Positions 1 through 7,208 are shown, counted from the stretch's first letter. The stretch is 9,455 nucleotides of DNA from SZUA-87 sp041687805 (GCA_041687805.1 JBDNJK010000053.1:1-9455); one strand, 5' to 3'. A program made the numbers and translations. The notes: generated by a model from the letters alone, not told the origin.

Positions 1-1303
1 CGGCAGGTGCATGACGTCGATGGGCGATCAGGTTGAACGCCACTGAGGAAGCACGAGCTGGGATCGCCACGAACCGCCGGCGACGATCTTCGGGAGGAGC
101 GTCGGCCACCACGATCCGGTAACCGATGTAGATGGCGATCACCGCGTGACTGAACGCAAGCGTCCAGAAGAAGGCTGACGCATCGATTGTCGACATGGCC
201 GCTGCACCGAGGAGCGGACCCAACACTGCGCCGACACCATTCGTGCGCACCAGAGCGGCAGACGCGCCATTGAGCTTGCTGACGGGTAGCCAGTCGGCTG
301 TGTAGCCAATGGCAAGCGAATACAGGGGGAACGACATTCCTCCGATCAGGAACATCAGACCAACCGCTGCCCAACCCCCCTCTGGCACGATCGTGAGGAT
401 GGCCCCGAATACGGTGGCCGCGACAGCAACCCAGAACATCACACCCCGGCGGCTGACCCGGTCGGAGATGTAACCAATAGGCCATTGCAGAACCACAGAG
501 CCGACCAGCGGGGCGGCAAGAAAACTGGTTAGGTGTCCACTCGACATTCCGACGTTGACCGCATACACCGCGCTGAGGCCGAATAGCGCCCCAGCGGCCG
601 TACCGACCCAGAACGAACTGACCACTCCAGTGGGCGCCAACCGCATCAGATCTCTGAGAGACAGCGGCTCAGGAACAGAAATCGGTGGACTGCTCGATGC
701 CGAGAGCACGACCGGCACCAACGAGGCTGATACCAGGATCGACGACAGCACAAACAGTTCGAATCCGTCGGGATCAGCTAGATCCAGCATGAACTGGCCG
801 GCTGCAAGCCCACCCATGCTGGCCACCATGTAGACGCTCAAAAGCCGACCTCGCGTGGCGTTGGTGGCGAGATCATTGAGCCACGACTCCGACACGACAT
901 AGAGGCCAGCCATGCACATGCCGGTGACGAATCGCATCAGTCCCCACGTGATGGGAGATACGAACAGTGCATGAACCAGCACGGCGCTCGAGGCAATCGA
1001 TGCCAGGCCGGCAAAAACGCGGATGTGGCCGACCCTTGACAAAAGGTGCTCCGCAAATTTGCTACCGGCAAGAAAGCCGGCGAAATACGCGGCCATCACC
1101 ACACCAGTCACCTGAAGACTGAATCCCTCGCCCCCCGCCCGCAAGCCCAGAAGCGAACCTTGGAGTCCGTTGCCCGCCATGAGCAGGAAAATACCGAAGA
1201 ACAAGGCGCGGGCAGCAAGCGCCAGATTGGCATCGTCGATCCAAGGCCCACCCTCGACCTGATCGCCGATCAATTCCTCTGGTTCGCCGACTGGTTGATT
1301 CAT
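1..1303 (-). CDS. MFS transporter, YcaD-like (C-terminus cut by window edge)
   Basis: This is a membrane transporter of the major facilitator superfamily; its substrate cannot be told from the sequence. I translated it from the reverse strand: 434 codons run open to the left edge, so the C-terminus is missing. Hydrophobic helices alternate with short loops from about residue 28 to 400. The first half has a G-L-R-A-G-G-E-G-F loop (53-61) followed by A-A-Y-F-A-G-F-L-A-G-S (71-81), and W-L-N-D-L plus R-G-R-L (141-154), which resemble the YcaD-like subgroup. The second half carries the MFS motif A analogue GYISDRVSRRG (277-287). A basic tail (R407-R410) after the last helix suggests the cut is near the natural end. 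The start is the ATG at 1303, because an in-frame TGA lies three codons upstream. No Shine-Dalgarno sequence precedes it, so it may be leaderless. It is divergent from pabBC with a 61-bp spacer. Family assignment is firm; subgroup and substrate are not. Confidence 0.88.
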   Translation of the reverse strand, partial: MNQPVGEPEELIGDQVEGGPWIDDANLALAARALFFGIFLLMAGNGLQGSLLGLRAGGEGFSLQVTGVVMAAYFAGFLAGSKFAEHLLSRVGHIRVFAGLASIASSAVLVHALFVSPITWGLMRFVTGMCMAGLYVVSESWLNDLATNATRGRLLSVYMVASMGGLAAGQFMLDLADPDGFELFVLSSILVSASLVPVVLSASSSPPISVPEPLSLRDLMRLAPTGVVSSFWVGTAAGALFGLSAVYAVNVGMSSGHLTSFLAAPLVGSVVLQWPIGYISDRVSRRGVMFWVAVAATVFGAILTIVPEGGWAAVGLMFLIGGMSFPLYSLAIGYTADWLPVSKLNGASAALVRTNGVGAVLGPLLGAAAMSTIDASAFFWTLAFSHAVIAIYIGYRIVVADAPPEDRRRRFVAIPARASSVAFNLIAHRRHAPA

Positions 1304-1331
1304 CGACGGTCAGTTTGCTCGATTTGAGTCG

Positions 1332-1349
1332 CTGACACATCAATGTCAG
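1332..1349. promoter_or_regulatory. Perfect inverted repeat, candidate operator
   Basis: The sequence CTGACA-N6-TGTCAG is an exact 6+6 bp dyad with a 6-bp centre, spanning 18 bp. It lies in the 61-bp spacer between two divergent genes and ends one base before a -10-like hexamer for pabBC. A dimeric regulator bound here would cover the -16 to -33 region of that promoter. The dyad is seen directly; its role as an operator is inferred, and I cannot name the regulator family. Confidence 0.45.
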
Positions 1350-1350
1350 G

Positions 1351-1356
1351 CATAAT
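1351..1356 (+). promoter_or_regulatory. -10-like hexamer CATAAT of a likely leaderless promoter for pabBC
   Basis: CATAAT matches the TATAAT consensus at five of six positions. Eight bases separate it from the A of the pabBC ATG at 1365, the usual distance from a -10 box to a transcription start. With no Shine-Dalgarno sequence before that ATG, the transcript would begin at or next to the start codon. No good -35 box is present: TTGAGT at 1324-1329 is 21 bp away, and CTGACA at 1332-1337 is only 13 bp away. Confidence 0.5.
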
Positions 1357-1364
1357 CGCGCACG

Positions 1365-3167
1365 ATGACTTCCAGGCCGATCGAACGAGCCATGAGGCTC
1401 GAGCGCGCTTTGGTGCGTTACCCCACCAAGGGCGGGAGGCGATGGCTCTCTTTCGAAGATCCCATCGAACAATTCATCGCCCATCACCTTGACGATGTCT
1501 TGCCCACAATTGAGCGCATCGACAATGCAGCTCACAACGGCCAGTGGCTCGTTGGGATGGTCAGCTACGACGCGGCACCAGCGTTCGATACCGCACTCGC
1601 TGCCCGACGCGACCCCAGCGTTCCGCTAGTTGCGTTTGCTTCTTTCTCCAACCCGCGAATCTCGCGTGGACCCAACAGCGGGGAATACCAAACCGGACGA
1701 TTCACCACCTCGTGCGACCAACGCGAATACGAGTCGACGGTGTCAAGAATCAGAGAAATGATCGCCGCGGGTGACACCTATCAGGTCAACTTCACCATGC
1801 GTTTCCACTCAGAGTTCCATGGTGACGCAGAGGCGTTCTTCGCCGAAATGAGCCGGGCGCAACTTGCCGATCATCTCAGCTACCTCGACTTTGGCCAGTT
1901 CGCGGTGTGTTCCGCCTCGCCCGAGCTATTTCTGCGTCGGATGGGGCGCGATGTAGTCACCAAGCCGATGAAGGGAACCCGACCGCGTCACCCGGATCCG
2001 GTGAGGGATCGCACGTTGGCAAACGATCTGGCCAAGAGCGAAAAGGACCGTGCCGAAAACACGATGATCGTCGACATGTGCCGCAACGACCTGGGCCGGA
2101 TCGCCGAGACCGGTAGCGTCCGCACTCCCTCGCTTCACACCATCGAGACCTACCCAACCGTCCACCAGATGACCTCCACCGTGTCTGCCGAAACCGACTG
2201 TGGGCTGGTAGATCTTCTGCGAGCAACATTTCCGGGCGCTTCCATTACCGGAGCACCAAAGGTCGCCACCACCCGAATCATTGCCGAGCTGGAGGATGAA
2301 CCTCGCGGCGTCTACTGCGGAGCGGTTGGAGCCATCGAACCGGGCGGTGATCTCGAGTTCAACATCGCGATTCGCACTGCATGGATCGACAAGATCCGAA
2401 ACGCCGTCACCTACTCCGCGGGCGGCGGAATCATCTGGGATTCTGATCCTGAGAGCGAGTGGCTGGAGGCCCTCGACAAGGCCAAAGTTCTGGTCCGTGC
2501 CGCCGAGCCGTTCCGTCTGTTGGAGACGATGGCCTGGCAGACCGGCACCGGAGCGCTTTTGCTCGACCGTCACCTCGACCGATTGGCTCGGAGCGCGGTC
2601 TATTTCGGGTTCGACGTCGATCTCGGCGAGGTTAAACGAAGGATCGGTGCGGTCAACCGCGACAGTGAAGCAATGCTTCGCGTGATGGTCACTTCCGACG
2701 GCGTGGTCGACATCGAAGTCCATGATCCTCCGGCCTCTCTGGAGGGAACGAAGGTTGCTCTGGCACTCGACTCGTGCCCGATTGCCAGCGACGACGAGTT
2801 CCTTCGCCACAAGACGACCCGACGCACACGTTACGAAGAAGCCAGAGCACGCTTTCCCGAAGCGTTCGACGTGGTGCTCTGGAACGAGAGCGGTGAGATC
2901 ACCGAATCCACCATCGCCAACATCGTCCTTGAAATCGATGGTCAGATGCTCACTCCACACTCCGATTCGGGCCTGCTTCCCGGCACTTTCCGAGACGAAT
3001 TGATAGCAGCGGGCCGAATCGTCGAGTCGCGCCTCACCCCGGAAGATCTCGCCAGCGCCGACGAAGTGTGGTTGATCAACTCTGTGCGCGGTTGGCTTGC
3101 CGCATCACCACTCACCGGCGCCGCCCCGCAACCACGCTTGCATCTCGGTCATCAGCCTCGCCAATAA
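1365..3167 (+). CDS. pabBC: Aminodeoxychorismate synthase component I fused to 4-amino-4-deoxychorismate lyase (PabB-PabC)
   Basis: This 600-residue cytoplasmic enzyme should turn chorismate plus ammonia into 4-amino-4-deoxychorismate and then release pyruvate to give p-aminobenzoate for folate. The chorismate-binding domain covers about 115-378: TYQVNFT (138-144), PMKGTRPR (201-208), SEKDRAENTMIVD (225-237), GAPK (296-299) and YSAGGGI (350-356). Lys203 in PMKGT is the residue that marks PabB, where TrpE has alanine, so this is not anthranilate synthase. A class IV PLP domain follows at about 385-580: HKTTRR, with probable PLP lysine Lys483; NESGEITES (508-516); and a GLLPGTFR segment (537-544). 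The length is normal for such fusions. The ATG at 1365 suits a leaderless promoter; Met10 is an alternative start. The amidotransferase subunit PabA is not in the window and must come from elsewhere. It is divergent from the MFS gene and convergent with the hydrolase. Confidence 0.93.
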   Translation: MTSRPIERAMRLERALVRYPTKGGRRWLSFEDPIEQFIAHHLDDVLPTIERIDNAAHNGQWLVGMVSYDAAPAFDTALAARRDPSVPLVAFASFSNPRISRGPNSGEYQTGRFTTSCDQREYESTVSRIREMIAAGDTYQVNFTMRFHSEFHGDAEAFFAEMSRAQLADHLSYLDFGQFAVCSASPELFLRRMGRDVVTKPMKGTRPRHPDPVRDRTLANDLAKSEKDRAENTMIVDMCRNDLGRIAETGSVRTPSLHTIETYPTVHQMTSTVSAETDCGLVDLLRATFPGASITGAPKVATTRIIAELEDEPRGVYCGAVGAIEPGGDLEFNIAIRTAWIDKIRNAVTYSAGGGIIWDSDPESEWLEALDKAKVLVRAAEPFRLLETMAWQTGTGALLLDRHLDRLARSAVYFGFDVDLGEVKRRIGAVNRDSEAMLRVMVTSDGVVDIEVHDPPASLEGTKVALALDSCPIASDDEFLRHKTTRRTRYEEARARFPEAFDVVLWNESGEITESTIANIVLEIDGQMLTPHSDSGLLPGTFRDELIAAGRIVESRLTPEDLASADEVWLINSVRGWLAASPLTGAAPQPRLHLGHQPRQ

Positions 3168-3204
3168 ACCACGCCAGGCAGGAATTCTGGCTCCAGTTCG
3201 TAGG

Positions 3205-4017
3205 TCAGGGTTTGACGGAATCAGCTCTGGCCAAGGCCTTCACCATCTCGTGGCGGACTTGATTGGGGGCTTCGGCCATCATCAGGTGTCCCGTCCCTTC
3301 GAGAACGACGGTTTCGACATCACCAAACGCATCCGTCAGAGCTCCAGCAGCTCTGACGGGCGTCATCTTGTCTTGCCGGCCAAGGATCATCGTGGCCGGA
3401 CACGTGACTTCGGCGGCAGCTATAACGGCTCGGTCGTAGGCGTTGCAAGCCGCCATGTCGGTGCCTAGAGCGCCGGGTGGCGACGCATCGACGAGAGCCA
3501 TCGCCGAACCGATCAACCAGGTGCCGGGCGTCGGGTTGCCGCCAATCAGGGCGCGTGATCCCACACCCCACGAGGCCATCAACTCAGCCGCGTGATGGAT
3601 GTTGTCGCGCGACGATGCAAGCAACTCCGGATGTACCGGCATCGCCTCCGCTGTGCCCAGCAACACCACCGACCTCACCGATTCGGGGTGACGCGCCGCG
3701 GCCTCGATGGCGACAAAGGTCCCCGTGGAATGGCCGACCAGATGAGCGGGAGACAGGCCGAGCGTCTCGATTGTGGAAACTGTCCAGTCGGCCATTTCCG
3801 CGATCGTCTCAAGCGGTGGTCCGTCGGACCCGCCGTGGCCAGGGAGGTCGATGGCCGCGGCACAATAGCCGTGGTGGGCCAGCCAACGAGTCTGCAGCTG
3901 CCAAACCGTGCGATTCATGCCTGCGCCGTGAATCAACACAACCGCCGGCGAGTCGCCCGTGTGGGCTCGGCCGCCATCGGACCAGCGCACCGACCTACCG
4001 TCGATAGTCGTCCTCAT
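3205..4017 (-). CDS. Alpha/beta hydrolase, small serine-hydrolase type
   Basis: This 270-residue soluble protein has the alpha/beta-hydrolase fold. The oxyanion strand is VLIHGAG (27-33), followed by DLPGHGGSD (57-65). The nucleophile elbow GHSTG gives Ser97, the acid is probably Asp216 in LGRQDKMTP, and the base is His244 in GTGHLMM, so the triad is complete. A lid of about 75 residues lies between roughly 125 and 200. There is no signal peptide. The substrate is unknown: esterase, lactonase or C-C hydrolase are all possible. Its ATG overlaps the metY stop codon as ATGA (4014-4017), so translation is probably coupled. MetX, homoserine O-acetyltransferase, shares the fold and often sits beside metY, but MetX is about 370 residues with a GGSMGG-type elbow, so this is not a standard MetX. 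The fold is certain; the function is not. Confidence 0.9.
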   Translation of the reverse strand: MRTTIDGRSVRWSDGGRAHTGDSPAVVLIHGAGMNRTVWQLQTRWLAHHGYCAAAIDLPGHGGSDGPPLETIAEMADWTVSTIETLGLSPAHLVGHSTGTFVAIEAAARHPESVRSVVLLGTAEAMPVHPELLASSRDNIHHAAELMASWGVGSRALIGGNPTPGTWLIGSAMALVDASPPGALGTDMAACNAYDRAVIAAAEVTCPATMILGRQDKMTPVRAAGALTDAFGDVETVVLEGTGHLMMAEAPNQVRHEMVKALARADSVKP

Positions 4018-5318
4018 GTATTGCGCACCCGCTGTGATGCTTTGAGTGCCTTCGTGAGATCGGCGATGATGTCGCGCGAATCTTCCAGTCCGATCGATAA
4101 CCGAATCAGATCCTCACCAATACCAGCCGCTTCGAGATCCTCGGCCGACAACTGCTGGTGGGTGGTGCTTGCGGGGTGCAGAACCAGCGTTTTGGCGTCG
4201 CCCACATTGGCCAGATGCGAGGCCAGTTTCAGCGATTCGATGAACTTGCGACCTGCCTCTCGACCGCCTCGTATGCCGAAGCTCATGATGGCTCCAGCAC
4301 CGTTGGGATATGTCCGTCGGGCGAGATCGTGATCGGGATGGTCCCGAACCGACGGATGACTCACCCAGGTGACGTCGTCGTGGCTGGAAAGCATGCTCGC
4401 TACTTCTTCAGCATTGCTCACGTGGCGTGCCATCCTCAGCGGCAGCGTCTCCACCCCTTGGAGAATCTGAAAGGCATTGACCGGGCTCATGCACGCGCCA
4501 AAGTCGCGCAGCCCTTCGGCTCGGGCCCGTGTGATGAACGCTGCCGGGCCGAACTCATCGGTGAACGAGATGCCGTGGTAGCCGACATAGGGCTCGGTGA
4601 GCGTGTCGAAGCGGCCCGATGCCTCCCAATCGAATCGACCGCCATCGATCAGTGCGCCGCCGAGCGCCACACCATGGCCTCCGATGAACTTGGTGACCGA
4701 ATGCATGACGATGTCGGCGCCGTGTTCGATCGGCCTGATCAGGTACGGGGTGGAAAACGTGGCGTCAACCATCAGGGGAAGGCCCGCAGCGTGGGCGACC
4801 TCAGCCACAGCCGCTATGTCGAGCACTTCGATGCCTGGGTTGCCGAGCGTCTCAGCGAAGACAAGACGGGTGTCGTCGGTGATGGCATCGGCGAAGGCTT
4901 GCGGGTCGCGCGGGTCGACGAGCGTCGACGTGATGCCGAACCGGGGCAGCGTGACATTGAGCATCTGGTGGGTGCCGCCGTAGAGATTTCGACTGGCCAC
5001 TATGTGGCCACCCGACCCCATCAGTGTGACCACCGCCAGGTGGAATGCGGCCTGTCCGCTCGCGGTGCAGATGCCTCCGACCCCGCCTTCGAGCGCCGCC
5101 AGTCGTTCCTCCAGGACAGCGGTGGTGGGATTGGATATCCGGGAGTAGATGTGGCCTGGTATCTCCAGGTTGAACAGTGATGCTGCGTGGTCCACATCAT
5201 CGAACGAATACGACGACGTGAAGTAGATGGGTACGGCCCGCGCCCCGGTGGTGGGATCCGGATGTTGCCCGGCGTGCAGGCTCAGGGTGTCGAAGTGCAG
5301 AAAATCAGGCTCGACCAT
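4014..5318 (-). CDS. metY: O-acetylhomoserine aminocarboxypropyltransferase (O-acetylhomoserine sulfhydrylase)
   Basis: This PLP enzyme of the Cys/Met metabolism family makes homocysteine directly from O-acetylhomoserine and sulfide, a step toward methionine. It is 434 residues, normal for MetY and longer than cystathionine gamma-synthase (about 390). The N-terminal TLSLHAGQ-PDPTTGARAVPIY stretch (11-32) is typical of MetY. Tyr58 and Arg60 (YSRISNPT) would bind the PLP phosphate of the partner subunit, Asp185 (VDATF) would pair with the pyridine nitrogen, and Lys210 in HSVTKFIGGHG is the Schiff-base lysine. The C-terminal AKTLVLHPASTTHQQL segment (375-390) is a family hallmark. The residues after IY are F-T-S-S-Y, where Q-T-T-S-Y is more usual. 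The ATG at 5318 has a GAGAGG sequence only 3 bases upstream, a weak ribosome site. It starts 33 bp after the GMC oxidoreductase and overlaps the hydrolase, so the three look like one operon. Confidence 0.92.
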   Translation of the reverse strand: MVEPDFLHFDTLSLHAGQHPDPTTGARAVPIYFTSSYSFDDVDHAASLFNLEIPGHIYSRISNPTTAVLEERLAALEGGVGGICTASGQAAFHLAVVTLMGSGGHIVASRNLYGGTHQMLNVTLPRFGITSTLVDPRDPQAFADAITDDTRLVFAETLGNPGIEVLDIAAVAEVAHAAGLPLMVDATFSTPYLIRPIEHGADIVMHSVTKFIGGHGVALGGALIDGGRFDWEASGRFDTLTEPYVGYHGISFTDEFGPAAFITRARAEGLRDFGACMSPVNAFQILQGVETLPLRMARHVSNAEEVASMLSSHDDVTWVSHPSVRDHPDHDLARRTYPNGAGAIMSFGIRGGREAGRKFIESLKLASHLANVGDAKTLVLHPASTTHQQLSAEDLEAAGIGEDLIRLSIGLEDSRDIIADLTKALKASQRVRNT

Positions 5319-5351
5319 GGTCCTCTCTGATCTAACGGTTGGGCGCAGTGC

Positions 5352-7001
5352 TCAAGCGGGAACGTGGCGATAGAAGTCGACCTGCTCAGCAGCCAACGGG
5401 GTGTTGCCGACGATGAGATCGGCGGCCTTCTCGGCGAGCATCATCACAGGTGCATAGATGTTGCCGTTGGTGACGTAGGGCATGGCTGACGCATCGACCA
5501 CACGCAACCCGTCGACTCCCCTGACCCGCATGCTGGTGGGGTCGAGGACGCTGTCTTCGCCCTCCCCCATGCGCACCGTGCACGAGGGGTGGAGTGCTGT
5601 CTCGGCATCGCGCCCCACCCACTCGAGGATTTCCTCGTCGGTCTCGACCGAAGGACCCGGTGAGGTCTCGCCGCCGTTGAATTCGGCCATAGCGGGCTGT
5701 GTGAGCAAGCGGCGGGCGTTACGCACCGCTTCGACCCACTCTCTACGATCCTGGTCGGTCGACAGGTAGTTGAATCGCAACGCCGGCTTCTCCCGAGGAT
5801 CGCTCGACTTGATTTCGACCGACCCGCGAGCGTCGGAATACATAGGCCCGACATGCACCTGGTAGCCGTGCCCCTTCCCGGCCGTGGACCCGTCATAGCG
5901 AATGGCTATCGGAAGGAAGTGGAACATCAGGTTGGGATAAGCAACGTCGTCGTTGCTTCTGATGAAACCGCCGGCTTCGAAGTGATTTGTGGCGCCGGGG
6001 CCACGTCGAGCCAACCATTGCAACCCAATCAGCGGGCGCCTCCACATGGCAAGCATGGGCTGCATCGACACGGGCTTCTTGCACGCGTACTGGACGTAGA
6101 CCTCGAGATGGTCCTGGAGATTTTGACCCACCGCGGCGACATCGGCGACCACATCGACGCCGTGCTTTTGCAATAGTTCGGCCGGGCCGATGCCGGAGAG
6201 TTGCAGCAGCTGTGGCGTGTTGATCGACCCGCCGCACAGGATGATTTCGTCGGCATCGACTGTGTGGCCGCGCCCGTTGTGCCGATAGTCGACGCCGACT
6301 GCCTTGGTGCCATCGAAGCGAACCTTCGACACGAACGCCCGTGTGACGACATCGAGATTGGCGCGGCCCATCACGGGATGGAGGTAAGCGCGCGCCGCGC
6401 TGAGACGCCTCCCGCGCGAGATGTTGCGATCGAAGGCGTTGAATCCTTCCTGACGTTTGCCATTCACGTCGGTGGTGCGGGGATGCCCTGCCTCGACGGT
6501 GGCGTCAAGGAACGCCGAGAAGAGCGGGTTGGTTGCCGGGCCACGTTCGAGTGTCAGTGGGCCACTGTCGCCCCGATAGTCGGGGCCGTCGTCAGGGGCC
6601 AGGCACTTCTCCATCCGCTTGAAGTAAGGAAGGCAATGGGCGTAGTCCCACGACGACATGCCCGGATCTGCGCCCCACCGTTGGTAGTCGAGCGGGTTGC
6701 CACGCTGGAAAATCATGCCGTTGATGCTTGATGAGCCGCCGAGGACCTTGCCGCGGGCGTGGTAGATACGTCGACCACCCATGTGGGGTTCGGGTTCTGA
6801 TTCGTATTTCCAGTCGTAGAAGCGATTGCCGATGCCGAACGCGAGCGCGGCTGGCATGTGAATGAACACGTCCCACCGATAGTCGCTGCGGCCAGCCTCC
6901 AGCACGAGCACCTTGTTGGACGGATCTTCCGACAACCGGTTGGCCAATGCGCAACCAGCTGATCCGCCTCCGACGATTACATAGTCGTACTTCTCGGGCA
7001 T
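5352..7001 (-). CDS. betA: GMC-family choline dehydrogenase
   Basis: This FAD-dependent GMC oxidoreductase probably oxidises choline to betaine aldehyde and on to glycine betaine. It is 549 residues, close to the usual 550-560 of BetA. The FAD-binding start is YVIVGGGSAG (7-16), with Glu35 at the end of beta strand 2. GMC signature 1 lies at 84-101 (GKVLGGSSSINGM) and signature 2 at 258-272 (GSINTPQLLQLSGIG). The segment NHFEAGGFIRS (339-349), the active-site His471 in LHPSC, Asn514 in TNGN and the C-terminal YRH ending (544-546) match BetA better than other GMC alcohol dehydrogenases. A different primary alcohol substrate remains possible. The ATG at 7001 has AGGAG 5 bases upstream. Betaine aldehyde dehydrogenase (betB), the regulator betI and a choline transporter are not in the window. 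It is the first gene of the cluster leading to metY and is divergent from pstS. Confidence 0.82.
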   Translation of the reverse strand: MPEKYDYVIVGGGSAGCALANRLSEDPSNKVLVLEAGRSDYRWDVFIHMPAALAFGIGNRFYDWKYESEPEPHMGGRRIYHARGKVLGGSSSINGMIFQRGNPLDYQRWGADPGMSSWDYAHCLPYFKRMEKCLAPDDGPDYRGDSGPLTLERGPATNPLFSAFLDATVEAGHPRTTDVNGKRQEGFNAFDRNISRGRRLSAARAYLHPVMGRANLDVVTRAFVSKVRFDGTKAVGVDYRHNGRGHTVDADEIILCGGSINTPQLLQLSGIGPAELLQKHGVDVVADVAAVGQNLQDHLEVYVQYACKKPVSMQPMLAMWRRPLIGLQWLARRGPGATNHFEAGGFIRSNDDVAYPNLMFHFLPIAIRYDGSTAGKGHGYQVHVGPMYSDARGSVEIKSSDPREKPALRFNYLSTDQDRREWVEAVRNARRLLTQPAMAEFNGGETSPGPSVETDEEILEWVGRDAETALHPSCTVRMGEGEDSVLDPTSMRVRGVDGLRVVDASAMPYVTNGNIYAPVMMLAEKAADLIVGNTPLAAEQVDFYRHVPA

Positions 7002-7006
7002 TCAGG

Positions 7007-7011
7007 CTCCT
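7007..7011 (-). promoter_or_regulatory. Shine-Dalgarno site of betA
   Basis: On the minus strand AGGAG lies 5 bases before the ATG at 7001. It is the clearest ribosome site in the minus-strand cluster and fixes the betA start. Confidence 0.75.
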
Positions 7012-7028
7012 ATGTCTCGAGCGACGAC

Positions 7029-7044
7029 AATACCCCTCTAATAC
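7029..7044. repeat. 11-bp-period direct repeat of AATAC in the betA/pstS spacer
   Basis: AATAC occurs at 7029-7033 and again at 7040-7044, each followed by a pyrimidine-rich run (CCC and TCC). On the minus strand this reads GAGTATT then GGGTATT, 18-40 bases upstream of the betA start codon, where the betA promoter should be. An 11-bp period puts both copies on one helix face, as for response-regulator sites. It may be chance; I cannot tie it to a regulator. Confidence 0.3.
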
Positions 7045-7097
7045 TCCGGGTCTTGCGGCGGACGACAGCAAGTTTTGGAGCAAATTCTTACGCGGCT

Positions 7098-7115
7098 GTT
7101 CACCTCGTGTTTACC
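7098..7115 (+). promoter_or_regulatory. PHO box (PhoP-binding direct repeats) upstream of pstS
   Basis: GTTCACC at 7098-7104 and GTTTACC at 7109-7115 form two direct repeats with an exact 11-bp period. This matches the PHO box of Streptomyces and related actinobacteria, where PhoP binds repeated GTTCACC-like heptamers before pstS. A weak third copy (ATCAACC, 7119-7125) has only 4 of 7 matches and a 10-bp offset. The box lies 97-114 bases before the pstS GTG. The repeats are seen directly; their role is inferred from the known PhoP regulon. Confidence 0.8.
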
Positions 7116-7146
7116 AGAATCAACCCTGCTCGCAAGGCGGTTCTTC

Positions 7147-7152
7147 TAGGTT
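7147..7152 (+). promoter_or_regulatory. Possible -10 box of the pstS promoter (TAGGTT)
   Basis: TAGGTT fits the actinobacterial TANNNT/TAGRRT type of -10 box. It would start transcription near 7159, giving an untranslated leader of about 53 bases and placing the PHO box roughly at -61 to -44. There is no recognisable -35 box 16-18 bp upstream, which suits an activator-dependent promoter. The gap from the PHO box is longer than usual, so this call is tentative. Confidence 0.35.
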
Positions 7153-7201
7153 CAATTCAGCGATGGCATCGGCTGTCGTTGCGAAACACATCACCAACCC
7201 A

Positions 7202-7208
7202 AGAAGGA
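7202..7208 (+). promoter_or_regulatory. Shine-Dalgarno site that fixes the pstS GTG start
   Basis: AGAAGGA lies 3 bases before the GTG at 7212. It is about 24 bases from the next in-frame ATG at 7233, too far to serve it, so it favours the GTG. Confidence 0.6.

Noticed and set aside
1062..1535. Minus-strand open frame across the MFS/pabBC spacer
   Set aside because: It overlaps the 5' ends of two well-supported genes in the wrong frame and has no recognisable motif.
1926..2960. Long open frame on the minus strand inside pabBC
   Set aside because: It is a reverse-strand shadow of GC-rich coding sequence. Its translation has no recognisable domain, while the plus-strand frame is a clear PabB-PabC protein.
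3173..3191. Possible terminator hairpin (GCCAG-N9-CTGGC) between the convergent pabBC and hydrolase genes
   Set aside because: The stem is only 5 bp with a 9-base loop and no T-tract on either side, too weak to call.
4014..4017. Frameshifted metX fused behind metY
   Set aside because: The hydrolase is a complete, motif-intact 270-residue protein with its own start and a full catalytic triad. It shows no MetX hallmarks or broken remnant.
4158..5180. Long open frame on the plus strand opposite metY
   Set aside because: It is antisense to a clear MetY frame and its translation shows no family features.
7161..7171. Near-palindrome CGATG-G-CATCG in the pstS leader
   Set aside because: Short 5-bp arms with a single central base in GC-rich DNA are likely chance, and the loop is too small for an RNA hairpin.
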